This document shows, one piece after another, positions 12,264 to 21,103 of a DNA stretch of 64,000 bases (position 1 is the first letter of the stretch; every line of letters starts with the position of its first letter). The position numbers and the translations under genes were made by a program. Under the pieces are notes generated by a model that saw nothing but the letters and a program-made list of their open reading frames with translations, made no database searches and was not told where the DNA came from. Source of the DNA: Diphasiastrum complanatum (Eukaryota > Streptophyta > Lycopodiopsida > Lycopodiales > Lycopodiaceae); the NCBI GenBank assembly GCA_029204225.1, contig CM055097.1, positions 31,137,599 through 31,201,598 of the forward strand, written 5' to 3'.

Positions 12264-12811
12264 ATGTTTATTTGTAAGGACTTGAGTGCTGATATAATCG
12301 CCGAGTTGTTGGATGATGGTTGGGATACAAAACAAAATCAGCAAGTTGAGTGCAGAGTATGTTACTCATCCATGACATTTAGATATCACATCGAAAAATA
12401 AATGCTCACTATGCTGCTGTATTATAGAAGATGGATTAAATGCAAAAATGTTTGGAAGCCACTTGATCAAGATTTTGGTATAAATCCTCAAGAGCAACTT
12501 CAAATAACAGTGAAAAGAAATGACAACATTCTTGCAATGGTTGAGATCGAGGAAGATTGGTGTCTCAATCACATTCAATCAGAACTAGACATGTTGCAAT
12601 TAGATCTACCTCAATACTATCAATTTTGATTGAATGGTGTAAAGGTACGTCATGCCATATAAAAATATTCTTTTTTTTTCTATTTCTAAGTGAATCAATT
12701 TCATAAAATATATTAACTAAAACAATTTCTCTTGTGCAGTTAAGAGTAAGACATGAAGAGCATATAAAATGCAAAGACATTGGAACATCCATCGAAATTG
12801 AAGATCCATAG
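12264..12811 (+). pseudogene. Unknown two-exon gene, decayed
   Basis: One frame runs from an ATG at 12264 to 12644 with two in-frame stops (TAA at 12399, TGA at 12627). A GT-AG intron follows (12645-12739, GTACGT donor, TTGTGCAG acceptor), phase 0. The second exon (12740-12811) stays in frame to TAG. The protein has an acidic N-terminus, a C..C pair (ECRVC), a segment DNILAMVEIEEDW and, near the splice site, LPQYYQF then LNGVK. The end of exon 1 and exon 2 have the feel of a small ubiquitin-like or PB1-like fold, but that is a guess. It sits beside the H3/protease gene, facing it, and may belong to the same element. Confidence 0.45.
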
Positions 12812-12995
12812 ATTATGAACTATGGAATTTTGTATTATGTAATACAATTTTTTGTATACATCATTTTTGAAAATATATGAACCCACTTTTTCTATGAGGC
12901 TCTTTCATTTCTATGATCTCCATTTCCATGGTGCAAAACACAATGTAATTGCAACTGGATAATATGTTTTTGATAACAAGATTCATTGTCTCTTG

Positions 12996-13786
12996 CAGGA
13001 AATGCACTATCTCCATTGGGAAGATTTTCAGTCACTTGAACTCCAGTGATCAGTACAATCGACGCTTGCCCTTGTTGATGTCTCATATATATCGGTTGTA
13101 TTTTTGGTCTTCATTGCCTTGGTCTATATTGTCCTTGTCTTGGCATATTTGGATATGTTTAGAAGATGAACTAATTAAAGCTTTGCTGCAACAAATCTAA
13201 GTTTGTTGCATGTTTGGATTGGTTGTGGCAAAGGTTCCATTAGATCATCTTTTTGAACTTATCTAAAAAAAAAAAACATGATAAAGGCAAGACAGACCAA
13301 GGCTATGAAAAACAAACTTGTCGAGAAATCGTAGAAATTGAGATGAATGAATCATAACCTAAATTAATAACAGAAAAATAAACAGGAAATGCATTATCTT
13401 TATTGGGGAGATCTTCAGTCACTTGAATACCAGTGACTACTACAATCAGATATCGAATCAACGCTTGCCCTTGTTGAAGTCTCGTATATATCGGTTGTAT
13501 TTTTGGTCTTCATTGCCTTGGTTTGTATTGTCCTTGTCTTGGCATATTTGTATATGTTCAGTTGATGATTTGATCAAAGCTTTGATGCAACAAATCTAAG
13601 TGAACTAATGTCGCATGTTTGGATTGGTTGTGGCAAAGGTTCGATCAGATCATCATTCTGAACTTATCCAAAAAAAACCATGGTAAAGGCAAGGCAAACC
13701 AAGGCTATGAAAAACAAACATGTCGGAAAACCGTAGAAATTGAAGATGAATGAATCATAACCTGAATTGATAAGAGAAAAAAAAAC
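12996..13786 (-). repeat. Tandem duplication carrying copies of the protease gene's last exon
   Basis: Two adjacent units (12996-13382 and 13383 to about 13786) are clearly alike along their length: both start CAGGAAATGCA, share CGCTTGCCCTTGTTGA and TATCGGTTGTATTTTTGG, and end in an A-rich run. Their left ends match the last exon of the minus-strand H3/protease gene (around 14000-14044), including the ..LPNGD.. coding segment. So the 3' part of that gene has been duplicated downstream of itself. Confidence 0.75.
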
Positions 13787-14291
13787 AAGTAAGAACAACC
13801 ATAGAAAAACTATAAATATATTTCTATTAAAAATTTTTGTACATGTGTCTCATCCACATCAAGTGAGGCAAATATTTAATCAGTATCAACTATCTATGAT
13901 CTCTAAATCCATTTCTTCAGTTGGAAGTAGCTTGGGTGGAGAACATTCGGCCACTGCAACTGGATATGAATTTTTGATCACCAACTTTATGGTCTTCTTT
14001 CTGAAGTGCATTATCTCCATTCGGGAGACTTTCAGACATTTAAACTGAAAAAAAAAAACACAAACACAGTTAAATGTAATTAATCAAAGATCAGTTAATA
14101 TTAATTTGAATTAGGAAAAAACAAAAACACAATTAAAAGTTATTATTCGAAGATTACCTTTTCTAGATTTGGAAGTCCCATCTTGTAGTGCAAGCCAATC
14201 AAAAAAGTATTTGGCATTGCATATGGTATACCAACCACAGCTGACAGAATCAACCTGTTGGGAGGACTGCAAAATCCAAATTTTAACATTA

Positions 14292-14366
14292 TGAGATATC
14301 AGATCAACTACCAAGATGTTATAACTAAATCTACAACGGAAACAAGGGCGCGTCGAACCGATATCA
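14292..14366 (-). repeat. ~74-bp inverted-repeat element, copy 1
   Basis: The right end reads GGGCGCGTCGAACCGATATC; the left end (GATATCAGATCA) is decayed. It lies in an intron of the H3/protease gene. Confidence 0.5.
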
Positions 14367-14380
14367 AAAAAATATTTTTT

Positions 14381-14452
14381 GAATATTGGATCAGCGCGCA
14401 CGTTATGAAAAGAAATCAAACAATAACTACAAGGGCGCGTCGAACCGATATT
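14381..14452 (-). repeat. ~74-bp inverted-repeat element, copy 2
   Basis: The ends are GAATATTGGATCAGCGCGC and GGCGCGTCGAACCGATATT, imperfect inverted repeats of each other. It lies in the same intron as copy 1, 14 bp away and in the same orientation. Confidence 0.7.
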
Positions 14453-14553
14453 GATAAATTTTTACCTCTGCATCAACAATTTTTAGCTTCGTATATGCTT
14501 TTGCATTTGGTACTGGAAAGAGTTCCAGTATTTTCTGTATATGGCTCCTGGCA

Positions 14554-14555
<2 letters not shown>

Positions 14556-14599
<44 letters not shown>
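14556..14599. repeat. (GT)n microsatellite inside the protease gene
   Basis: About 22 TG repeats. On the coding (minus) strand it reads as a His-Thr run within what should be the protease domain, so it either disrupts the protein or marks an unrecognised intron. Confidence 0.97.
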
Positions 14600-14601
<2 letters not shown>

Positions 14602-15487
14602 AGAGTTCATCTTTAAACAAACTGGATTACACACACCCTCATCATTGACGTATAAGGACAACACATATAAGTTCCAATGATCACTGCAATCATAAAACAA
14701 TAAGTTAATGAGAATCAATGTGAAATCAAAATTCATATGAAAAATTTAACAAAATAAAATCTGAAAAAAAGACACTTTGTTATGTATGGCAACACGAGAA
14801 TTGGAGTCCCCAGTCTGACGTATTGGAGCATATCATCGTGCAGACTTTTGAAATCAGAAAAATCAAACGCAGTCATGAATTGAAGGGAAAACAATGCTAC
14901 ATTCATAAACAATGGGGTCTGGAAAAATCCCATCCAATACTGAATGGCCTCACCTCCTACATTGTCACCTAGCATTTTATCTCTATTTTCTAATTCACTT
15001 GTATCTAAACTAGAAAGGGGGAGACCAACATTGGTCTTCAGCATCCTAAAACTGTATTGAGGACCTAAACCTTTAAGATATGTGTTTAATAATTGGTCAT
15101 ACTGTACATATTGAGGACTATTTACAAAGGCAAGTGCAGGGGGTGACAGAAGTATTACAGATAAACCAGAAAAAGAATTGTCTTTCAAAATTGATTCTAC
15201 CTTTACATTAACAAAATCATCTAAATCATTTCCTAGAACAGGTGGAGAGGAACTAATATTTTTGAGGATAGGAGGAGGAGTTTAGGAGGAGGAGATTTAT
15301 TAGGAGAGGAAGATTTAGGAGGAGAAGTTAAAGTTGGAGTTATCGGATGAGAAGAAAGATACTTAGGAGGAGAATTGGGAGGAGAATGCCTAGAAGAAAG
15401 AAACTCATCCAAAGGGGATGGCTTGGAAAAATCTCTCGCTTTATTTGGAGGGTCAAGAGACCTCCTCTTCTTTGAGACACTCCCGTT

Positions 15488-16000
15488 CTATAGACGAATA
15501 ACAAGCCGAGATGGTTGAGATTGTTTTCGTTTTGACCTCCCTGAATCTTGTTTTGGAGGAGAGGAGGGAGTAGGTCTAAAGTATTCTGCAAATTTGTCAT
15601 ATGTGTCTTGAAGCCTGAACACAATGTTGAAATCCTTGGGCATGATGGTCACCCTCTTGACATGGACAGCTGCAACAATAGTATCAGAAAAAAATTTCAC
15701 CTAGAAATCCTCATATGCTGTGTGCAGCGTCTCAATTGCTGTTACCGTCCATCTCACATTTGCAGATAGACTTCTTGTCACCTGCCTGATGGATCTCTGT
15801 ATGTGAGCTTTTGGAATCAGAAGATTATTTGTCTTCTGTAGCTTTCGAATATCCTTGAGCCAGGGTGGGTCTCTTCTTCTGCCCCTTGGCCTAGGAGGAG
15901 GTGGTGGTAGACGAGGTGGTGGTTGTAAACTTTCCTGTCCTGCTCCTGAGATTGGTATTCCACCAGGGTGGCCTCCTGCAGTTTGCTTGGTCCGTGCCAT
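15488..16000 (-). other. Histone H3-like domain of the fusion gene
   Basis: The N-terminus MARTKQTA is identical to canonical H3 including Lys4, but what follows is a Gly/Pro/Arg-rich stretch, so the ARKS motifs around Lys9 and Lys27 are absent. The histone fold is then easy to follow: DIRKLQKTNNLLIPKAHIQR corresponds to the H3 alpha-N region, NVRWTVTAIETLHTAYEDF to the long alpha-2 helix, and VHVKRVTIMPKD to the C-terminal region, with KRVTIMPKD identical to H3. A TAG lies between EDF and VKF. After the fold comes a basic Ser/Pro linker (SGRSKRKQSQPSR). The fold is divergent elsewhere, so it is neither a normal H3 nor an obvious CENH3. Confidence 0.85.
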
Positions 16001-16006
16001 TACTGA

Positions 16007-16078
16007 CCAATATCGGATCAACACGCGAAGAAGGTAAACCCAGGATGAGAAGTAGGGTAGAGCACGTCGAACCGATAC
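16007..16078 (-). repeat. ~74-bp inverted-repeat element, copy 3, next to the H3-like start codon
   Basis: The ends are CCAATATCGGATCAACACGCG (right up to the H3-like ATG) and GCACGTCGAACCGATACC. On the minus strand the copy begins with GTATCGG after an AG and ends with TTGGTCAG, so it could itself be spliced out as a 5'UTR intron. Confidence 0.7.
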
Positions 16079-16536
16079 CTGAGCTCTACAATATTGATAA
16101 CTGATAGCGGATGGGCACGCGAGAGTATTGAGTTTGCCTCGAATGCGCTGTATCATTTTCGCATGGATGTAGAGAACTGTAATAACTTTAAGCAAAAAAA
16201 TTTCAATGTCGTCTATCAGTATATACAGAAAAATTTTGAAATGATTGAAAACGTCGTGGGTTGGATGTCCGAGGTTTGAATTATGATGATGATTTCTCTG
16301 AGACTTGTCAATCAAATCAAAGTGAATATCCATCTATAATAAAAATAATTAGTCGATATCGAATAAAACAAAATTAATTTCGTCTAAAGTATGGTCACAT
16401 CTACATTTAAAGCTACAAAAGTATGGTCACATCTAAAATTTAATGTTGAAATTGACAATGTTAAGCTATAAGTATCTGACATTTTTTATATCCAATCATT
16501 ATAATTTCGTAATATTCTAGCCGCCATTATTTCACC

Positions 16537-16610
16537 CAATAGCAAATCGACGCGCATATACTGCATGTGAAAACTAGAAATTCTATTCCTGCGCGCTGAT
16601 CTGATATTGG
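16537..16610 (+). repeat. ~74-bp inverted-repeat element, copy 4
   Basis: The clearest copy. Left end CCAATAGCAAATCGACGCGC, right end GCGCGCTGATCTGATATTGG, an imperfect ~20-bp inverted repeat around a ~34-bp centre. It is in the opposite orientation to copies 1-3. Confidence 0.75.
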
Positions 16611-16703
16611 AAAATAATATGAATGATCAAAGCTTGATTCGATATATGCTCCTTAGCTTTGGACTCCAATAATTTCAAAAATTGTCAAAAAATTTTGTTT
16701 CCT

Positions 16704-16778
16704 ACCCTAGCAATTTGACGCGAGCAATCCAAGTGAAAAATCACTGTCATCGTTAAAAGCGCACTGATCCAATATCCA
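16704..16778 (+). repeat. ~74-bp inverted-repeat element, copy 5
   Basis: Left end CCCTAGCAATTTGACGCGAG, right end GCGCACTGATCCAATATCC. The orientation and spacing match copy 4. Confidence 0.65.
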
Positions 16779-16780
16779 GT

Positions 16781-16832
16781 ATTTCACCCGATAGCTAATC
16801 GATGCGCTTATACAACATTTGAAAACTAGAGG
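16781..16832 (+). repeat. ~74-bp inverted-repeat element, copy 6 (left part only)
   Basis: ATTTCACCCGATAGC, then TCGATGCGC, and the following bases through GAAAACTAGA match the left end and centre of copy 4; the right end is missing. It lies just upstream of the plus-strand gene. Confidence 0.6.
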
Positions 16833-17610
16833 TGCTTTTCTCAATTGTTCCATTGATTGAAGCATTTGCAACTGTTGCAGTTGATGTAGATGATGTAGAT
16901 ACTGATATATGGGTTGAAGCTGAAACATCTATGGCTTCAGATTATCAAAAAACTCTCCCTCGTTTTATAATTCTCTCTGATTCTCTTCCATCTGCAACTC
17001 ATGTTAATCAATTAACTCTACTTGATGTTCCCTTATATTTTATAAATAATGAAAGTTATATTTCATTTAATGACATAGAAGATGTTTTGAATTTGAGAGA
17101 GGATGAAATCCTTTCAATTTTTGCTCAAAATTTATATGAATTTTCTGACATTGTTGATTACTCATATGATGACCTTGAAAGTGAGATAGACTATGATAAA
17201 GATGGCAATTGGAAATCTGGAAATGAGGCCTTGGAGGCCATGATTGAAAAACCTAAAGCCTATGAAAAAAATTTGTCTATAGAGATCCAAAAAAAAATCC
17301 CCCAAGGCCTAGATATATCCCCTCTGGAAATGTAGAGGCAATTGGAGGACATGACATTGGCAGAGCAAACGTCGTTGATTACGATGATTATGATCTGGTA
17401 CATAGATGTTATATTGTTATTGATATTGTTCAGTTTTCTTATTGAGTTTGCAGTGTTATGTATAATTCTAAATTTATTTTCTTTTCTCGTTTACGGAATG
17501 TATTTGAAATAGATGCTTTTGGTATGAGACATGGAGGCGTCCGTGGTGTATCAGCCAGGAGAAAAGATGTGTCTCTATCTCATTATTTGAAACACTTTCA
17601 AAATAATGAG

Positions 17611-18435
17611 TGTTGATTTCACACGTGTGGAGTGTCCACAACATGTATTTGTGATCTCCTAAGGTGTGTAGATGCACCAAGATCAAGACTAGATTGAGAT
17701 TCAAGATCTATCTTTGATTCTATGGCAAAAATACACTACTACATGCATTCAATCACTTCCAACTCTTACTCACACATGTGGGAAGTGTTCCAAAATTAAT
17801 CTAAGTAAAAACAAGCTGCTCTCCTCGGGTAGAGAGAGAAAATCATCAATAGCTCTCGGGTAGAGAGAGAAAGCTAGAAAATCACTTACACTCAAAATCC
17901 ACTCGATCTCAAAATCAATTAGATCCAAATGAGGAGTACAATGATACTAGTAGATCCATGAGCTTCCACTATGCTTAACTATGATTGGACCACACTTTGC
18001 CACCTCTTAATCCTATTGGACCATTGATCCATGCACCTCTAAATTCTATTGGACCATTTTCAAGCAAACCTCAAATTCTATTGGACCACTCATGGTTCCA
18101 CCTCTAAATCCTATTGGACCTCTTAAACTTCATCAAACAAAAGCATTACACTTGTCTAAACTCTAATTGGCACAGGTTTGGCCTCCTACTCTATTTTGGC
18201 TCAATAGTGACATTACAAGTGGAAATGGATAATTTGTCATCTATGCCAAATTTGACCCTATCAACATCCTACACCTAAATGCTTGACTATGAGATTCTAT
18301 GAGACCCCTATATCAAACATTTTTATTTACTTTACAATTCTCCACACGTGGGAACATACTCCACACATGTGAGATTCACTTACTAACTTCTATCATAAAA
18401 AAAATACCAAGCTAGATTTTTGCCAATTTTTCACA
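17611..18435 (-). repeat. Copia-6 3' LTR
   Basis: 825 bp, TGTTGATTTC ... TTTTTCACA. It contains the CACACGTGTG palindrome at 17620-17629. Confidence 0.9.
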
Positions 18436-18561
18436 CTCCTCCTCAAAAAATAGCTTGGAAAGGTACTAGATCACTTGAGAAGTTTGTGAATCTTTCTGAG
18501 TGGATCCTTCGGTATGCATAAGAAGTAAAGATCAACCAAGGGATCCATCATAGCAGCACCC

Positions 18562-19926
18562 TCACCATATCCATGATAAGATCTCTTTGGTAGAGGTCTC
18601 TTGCCAATGCCTTTGAAGAGTGCTCCACCAATATGCCACTATTATCATGGGCTTCCTCCATGCTTGATGATGATTTTTGCTATGAAAGTTCCACTTGCAT
18701 GATGGATGCACCATAAATAGATAAATCTGAGGCTTCCAAGCCTCATAAGGATCATGGAGATCAAGATCATAAGATGTGAAACAATGATGATTATCAAGAT
18801 TATGCTTTCTAGCTTGACTAGTCCACATACAATGAACTATATCCATGATGGATCTAATCTTGATATCAAAGACTATCTTGATCTTTTTTAGGCTAGTTAC
18901 TCTCTCAAGGATGTAAGTGTCCACTTTGGATGCTTCACTTAATCTCAAGAGGAGTTTACAATTTGCCTCAAAACATGTGAAAACATGATTTTCAAAAAAG
19001 TGAGTACCAAGCTCAATCTTGTTCTTACTAGAACCAAGAGCATACTTTTGACAATACAATATCTTGCTTTCAAAAAGTATTGGAAACACATCTAAGTCAA
19101 TAATGACAAGAAACATGTGCATACCATAAGCATCATACAAAACTAGTATAGCTTTTCTTGAACTTTGAGATCCAAAAAATTCAATGAAGCAAGATAGCAT
19201 TTCAAGCAAAGGAAGAGAAGCATATATGAATGTGTTGTAGTAGATACAACATGAAAGATGCCCCTCTTTGCCATGTAAGGTGAGCCATAAAGACTCGGCC
19301 ATGTATCTTGAAGATCTTCTTGAAATCATATGAAGAAGAAACTCCTCCTCCCACATTGGTCCCATCATAACTTGAATACCTTCAAAAAAGATAACTTGTG
19401 ATGCTTCTTGAGAAGCCTTGATCTCGGCCACTTCCAAGATTGAATCTTTATGCAATGTGACATCTCTACTCACAATCACTTTTAAAATAGAGAGTGTAAA
19501 GACACTAAAGGCCTCCTTGATGGATGAGTATCCAATCATGATCCATGACCTTGGATCATCCTTCCTTCTTGTTTCCAAGGGAATATGTGCAAAGCAAGCA
19601 CTACCAAGTTCACTAAGGTGATCAACCTTAGGCTTCATCTTAAATAAAACGTCATATGGTGCTATTCCTTCAAGAGTTCCAATACTCCTCAAAGCTTTGA
19701 TCTTCAATGAGAATTTCTTCTCAACATATGCTTTGAATAATAAGGAATAATTATACACCATAATACTTGAAGAGAGAAGATATGTGCATCTTGTGTGATC
19801 ATCCTCCTTTGAAATATTGGACATATAAGAAACATCAAGAGAGTTTGCACTCTCACTTGGATCCAATTTGTAGATGCCTTCAGATCTTGATCCATATGCA
19901 AGGATCTCACCATCCTTCTTGATCAC
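18562..19926 (-). pseudogene. Copia-6 pol remnant lacking the reverse transcriptase core
   Basis: An open 454-residue frame. The N-terminus (ILAYGSRSEGIYKLDP) is the region after the protease. The integrase core is largely missing; the frame then shows the integrase C-terminal pattern (KPKVDHLSELGSACFAHIPL, ETRRKDDPRSWIMIGYSS) and a linker (RRSSRYMAESLWLTLHGKEG). A rewritten reverse-transcriptase flank follows, in which ENHVFTCFEANCK takes the place of ENHVFICQSRYA seen in Copia-4. No YVDD motif is present, so it cannot encode an active reverse transcriptase. Keeping 454 codons open despite these losses is odd. Copia-3 has a related ORF. Confidence 0.7.
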
Positions 19927-19982
19927 ACAATTGTCAATATTGAAATTGACATCAAAACCACTATCAAGAAGTTGGCCAACAC

Positions 19983-20492
19983 TTAAGATGTTCTTTGTAA
20001 GCTTTGGGACAAAAGAACATTGTTGAGAAAGAGATCTTTGGAAGATGCAAGCTTCAAGGGAATAATCCCTACTCCTTCAATATTGCACTCATGCTTACTT
20101 GCAATGTATATGGTCTTCTTGACTCCATCATAAGGCATAATAGATGAAAAAGAGTGCTTGGAGCCACACATATGTGAGGATGCTCCACTATCAATATACC
20201 ATGAGTCATCCTTGTTGAAGGTGGAAGAGGAGAAGCTTGATGCCATAAGAGAGCCTTCTCCATCACTTGCAATATAGTCTTCTTTCTCATTGGTGATGTT
20301 GGCTTGATTGAGTTGATTCTTCTTCTTGAAGCAATTGGTGGCATAATGGCCTTTCTTGCCACAATAAAAGCAGTTGATCTTCTTCTTCTTGAGATTTGAA
20401 TTAGAAGCATGAGAGGTATCCTCCTCCTCTCCATCTTGGTCTTTAGCTTTGTCATTAGAGAAGTGATGATGTTGCTTTTTACTCCTCGGCAC
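19983..20492 (-). pseudogene. Copia-6 gag C-terminus and protease
   Basis: It contains a CCHC zinc knuckle (CFYCGKKGHYATNCF) that binds the element RNA and a pepsin-type protease site (WYIDSGASSHMC). The frame begins abruptly at the junction with the truncated LTR near 20490, so the N-terminal gag domain is missing. It breaks at 19983, where the Copia-4 counterpart continues into ..PRLTKNLISVGQLL. Confidence 0.85.
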
Positions 20493-20753
20493 AAGTTTGG
20501 CCTCCTACTCTATTTTGGCTCAATAGTGGCATTACAAGTGAAAATGGATAATTTGCCATCTATGCCAAATTTGACCCTATCAACATCCTACACCTAAATG
20601 CTTGACTATGAAATTCTATGAGACCCCTATATCAAACATTTTTATTTACTTTACAATTCTCCACACGTGGGAACATCCTCCACACATGTGAGATTCACTT
20701 ACAAACTTCTATCATAAAAAAATATCAAGCTAGATTTTTGCCAATTTCTCACA
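20489..20753 (-). repeat. Copia-6 5' LTR, truncated
   Basis: It matches the last ~265 bp of the left LTR from GGCACA.GTTTGG onward and ends TTTCTCACA beside the target duplication. Confidence 0.85.
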
Positions 20754-21103
20754 ATGAGATTTGTATATATCATTCATCTTTTAATCCATATGTAACCACT
20801 GTCATTATGGCCATCAAATCATTATCAGTTTGTTTGGGAGGCCATAAGTACGCAAGAGGAACATATAACATAAATTTTGTGAAAAGAGATTTGGCTATTA
20901 AGATATTGGGTTATACTCCCAATGAGACTATGAAAAGATCATCTGCAATGGCCTTTTATTCGGGTTACATTGATATGAGCAAGAGAAAAAATTTAGAATT
21001 TTTGGATCCATATGAAAGGAGTTCTTCATGACAATACCATCCATCTGAAGCTTGAAGAGGATGATGATGATAAATAAATTTTCTGTAATAGATTTTTGAT
21101 ATA

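Larger units (their letters stand above)
13917..15270 (-). other. Ulp1/adenain-like (C48-type) cysteine protease part of the fusion gene
   Basis: The first block (15188 to about 14770) includes LGDNVGGEAIQYWMGFF, which occupies the place of the substrate-side helix in Ulp1 proteases. The next exon begins DHWNLYVLSLYVND, giving the catalytic His-Trp and a candidate Asp. The exon 14158-14266 carries QQVDSVSCGWYTICNA, the Gln-x(5)-Cys-Gly active-site signature of adenain/Ulp1 proteases. The order His, Asp, Gln, Cys is that of the family. Members process SUMO or, in adenoviruses, polintons and some transposons, their own proteins; which applies here is unknown. Confidence 0.75.
13917..16000 (-). 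pseudogene. Histone H3-like / Ulp1-type cysteine protease fusion gene, decayed
   Basis: From the ATG at 16000 one minus-strand frame runs through an H3-like domain, a Ser/Pro-rich linker (about 15490-15290) and, after a frameshift near 15270-15290, into a protease domain split by introns. In-frame TAG codons at 15701-15703 and 15488-15490 both fit CAG decay. Probable introns: about 14700-14765; 14267 to about 14461; and 14045-14157, with clear TTTTGCAG and AAAAG/GTAATC sites around the 14158-14266 exon. The last exon (14044-13917) joins in phase 1, has a TAA where the duplicated copies have CAA, and ends at TGA 13917-13919. A GT microsatellite lies in the middle of the protease. I know of no standard plant gene with this architecture; that it is one gene is inferred from the shared frame and order. 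Confidence 0.7.
17611..20753 (-). mobile_element. Copia-6: internally deleted Ty1/copia element
   Basis: It is bounded by a 5-bp target duplication ATGAG (17606-17610 and 20754-20758). The left (3') LTR is complete, and CTCCTCCTC follows it as the complement of a polypurine tract. At the right, only the last ~265 bp of the other LTR remain, joined directly to gag coding sequence, so most of the 5' LTR, the primer site and the gag N-terminus are gone. The LTR matches that of Copia-4, placing both in one family. The element cannot mobilise itself. Confidence 0.9.
16832..21031 (+). pseudogene. Unknown gene split by a copia insertion; C-terminus faintly recombinase-like
   Basis: Exon 1 covers about 16832-17390; a likely start is ATG 16932. 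It is acidic (segments ESYISFNDIEDVLNLREDE and DYSYDDLESE). A frameshift in an A run near 17289-17297 moves the frame before the donor at about 17393. After an intron ending TTTGCAG (about 17453) a second exon carries SRLRNVFEIDAFGMRHGG and RRKDVSLSHYLKHFQN and is cut at 17610 by Copia-6. The same frame resumes at 20759 and runs to TGA at 21029-21031. The resumed part contains HKYARGT, AIKILGYTPNE and FYSGYI, which recalls the H-x3-R ... LGH ... Tyr pattern of tyrosine recombinases. The match is weak and no first catalytic Arg is identified, so the family is unknown. Confidence 0.5.

Noticed and set aside
14346..14452. Possible pol III B-box (GGTTCGACGC) in the small inverted-repeat elements
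   Set aside because: It fits the loose B-box consensus, but there is no matching A-box at the right distance in most copies and no T-run terminator, so a tRNA-derived SINE is unlikely.
14258..14680. A 140-residue plus-strand frame with a Cys-Val run
   Set aside because: It is antisense to the protease gene and runs through the GT microsatellite, which creates the Cys-Val repeat.
16094..16333. Extension of the H3-like frame upstream of its ATG to 16333
   Set aside because: The frame happens to stay open, but it crosses one of the ~74-bp inverted-repeat elements and looks unlike an H3 extension. The ATG at 16000 restores an exact H3 N-terminus.
17474..17704. A minus-strand frame of 76 residues
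   Set aside because: It spans the junction of the host gene and the Copia-6 LTR, so it is an artefact of the insertion.
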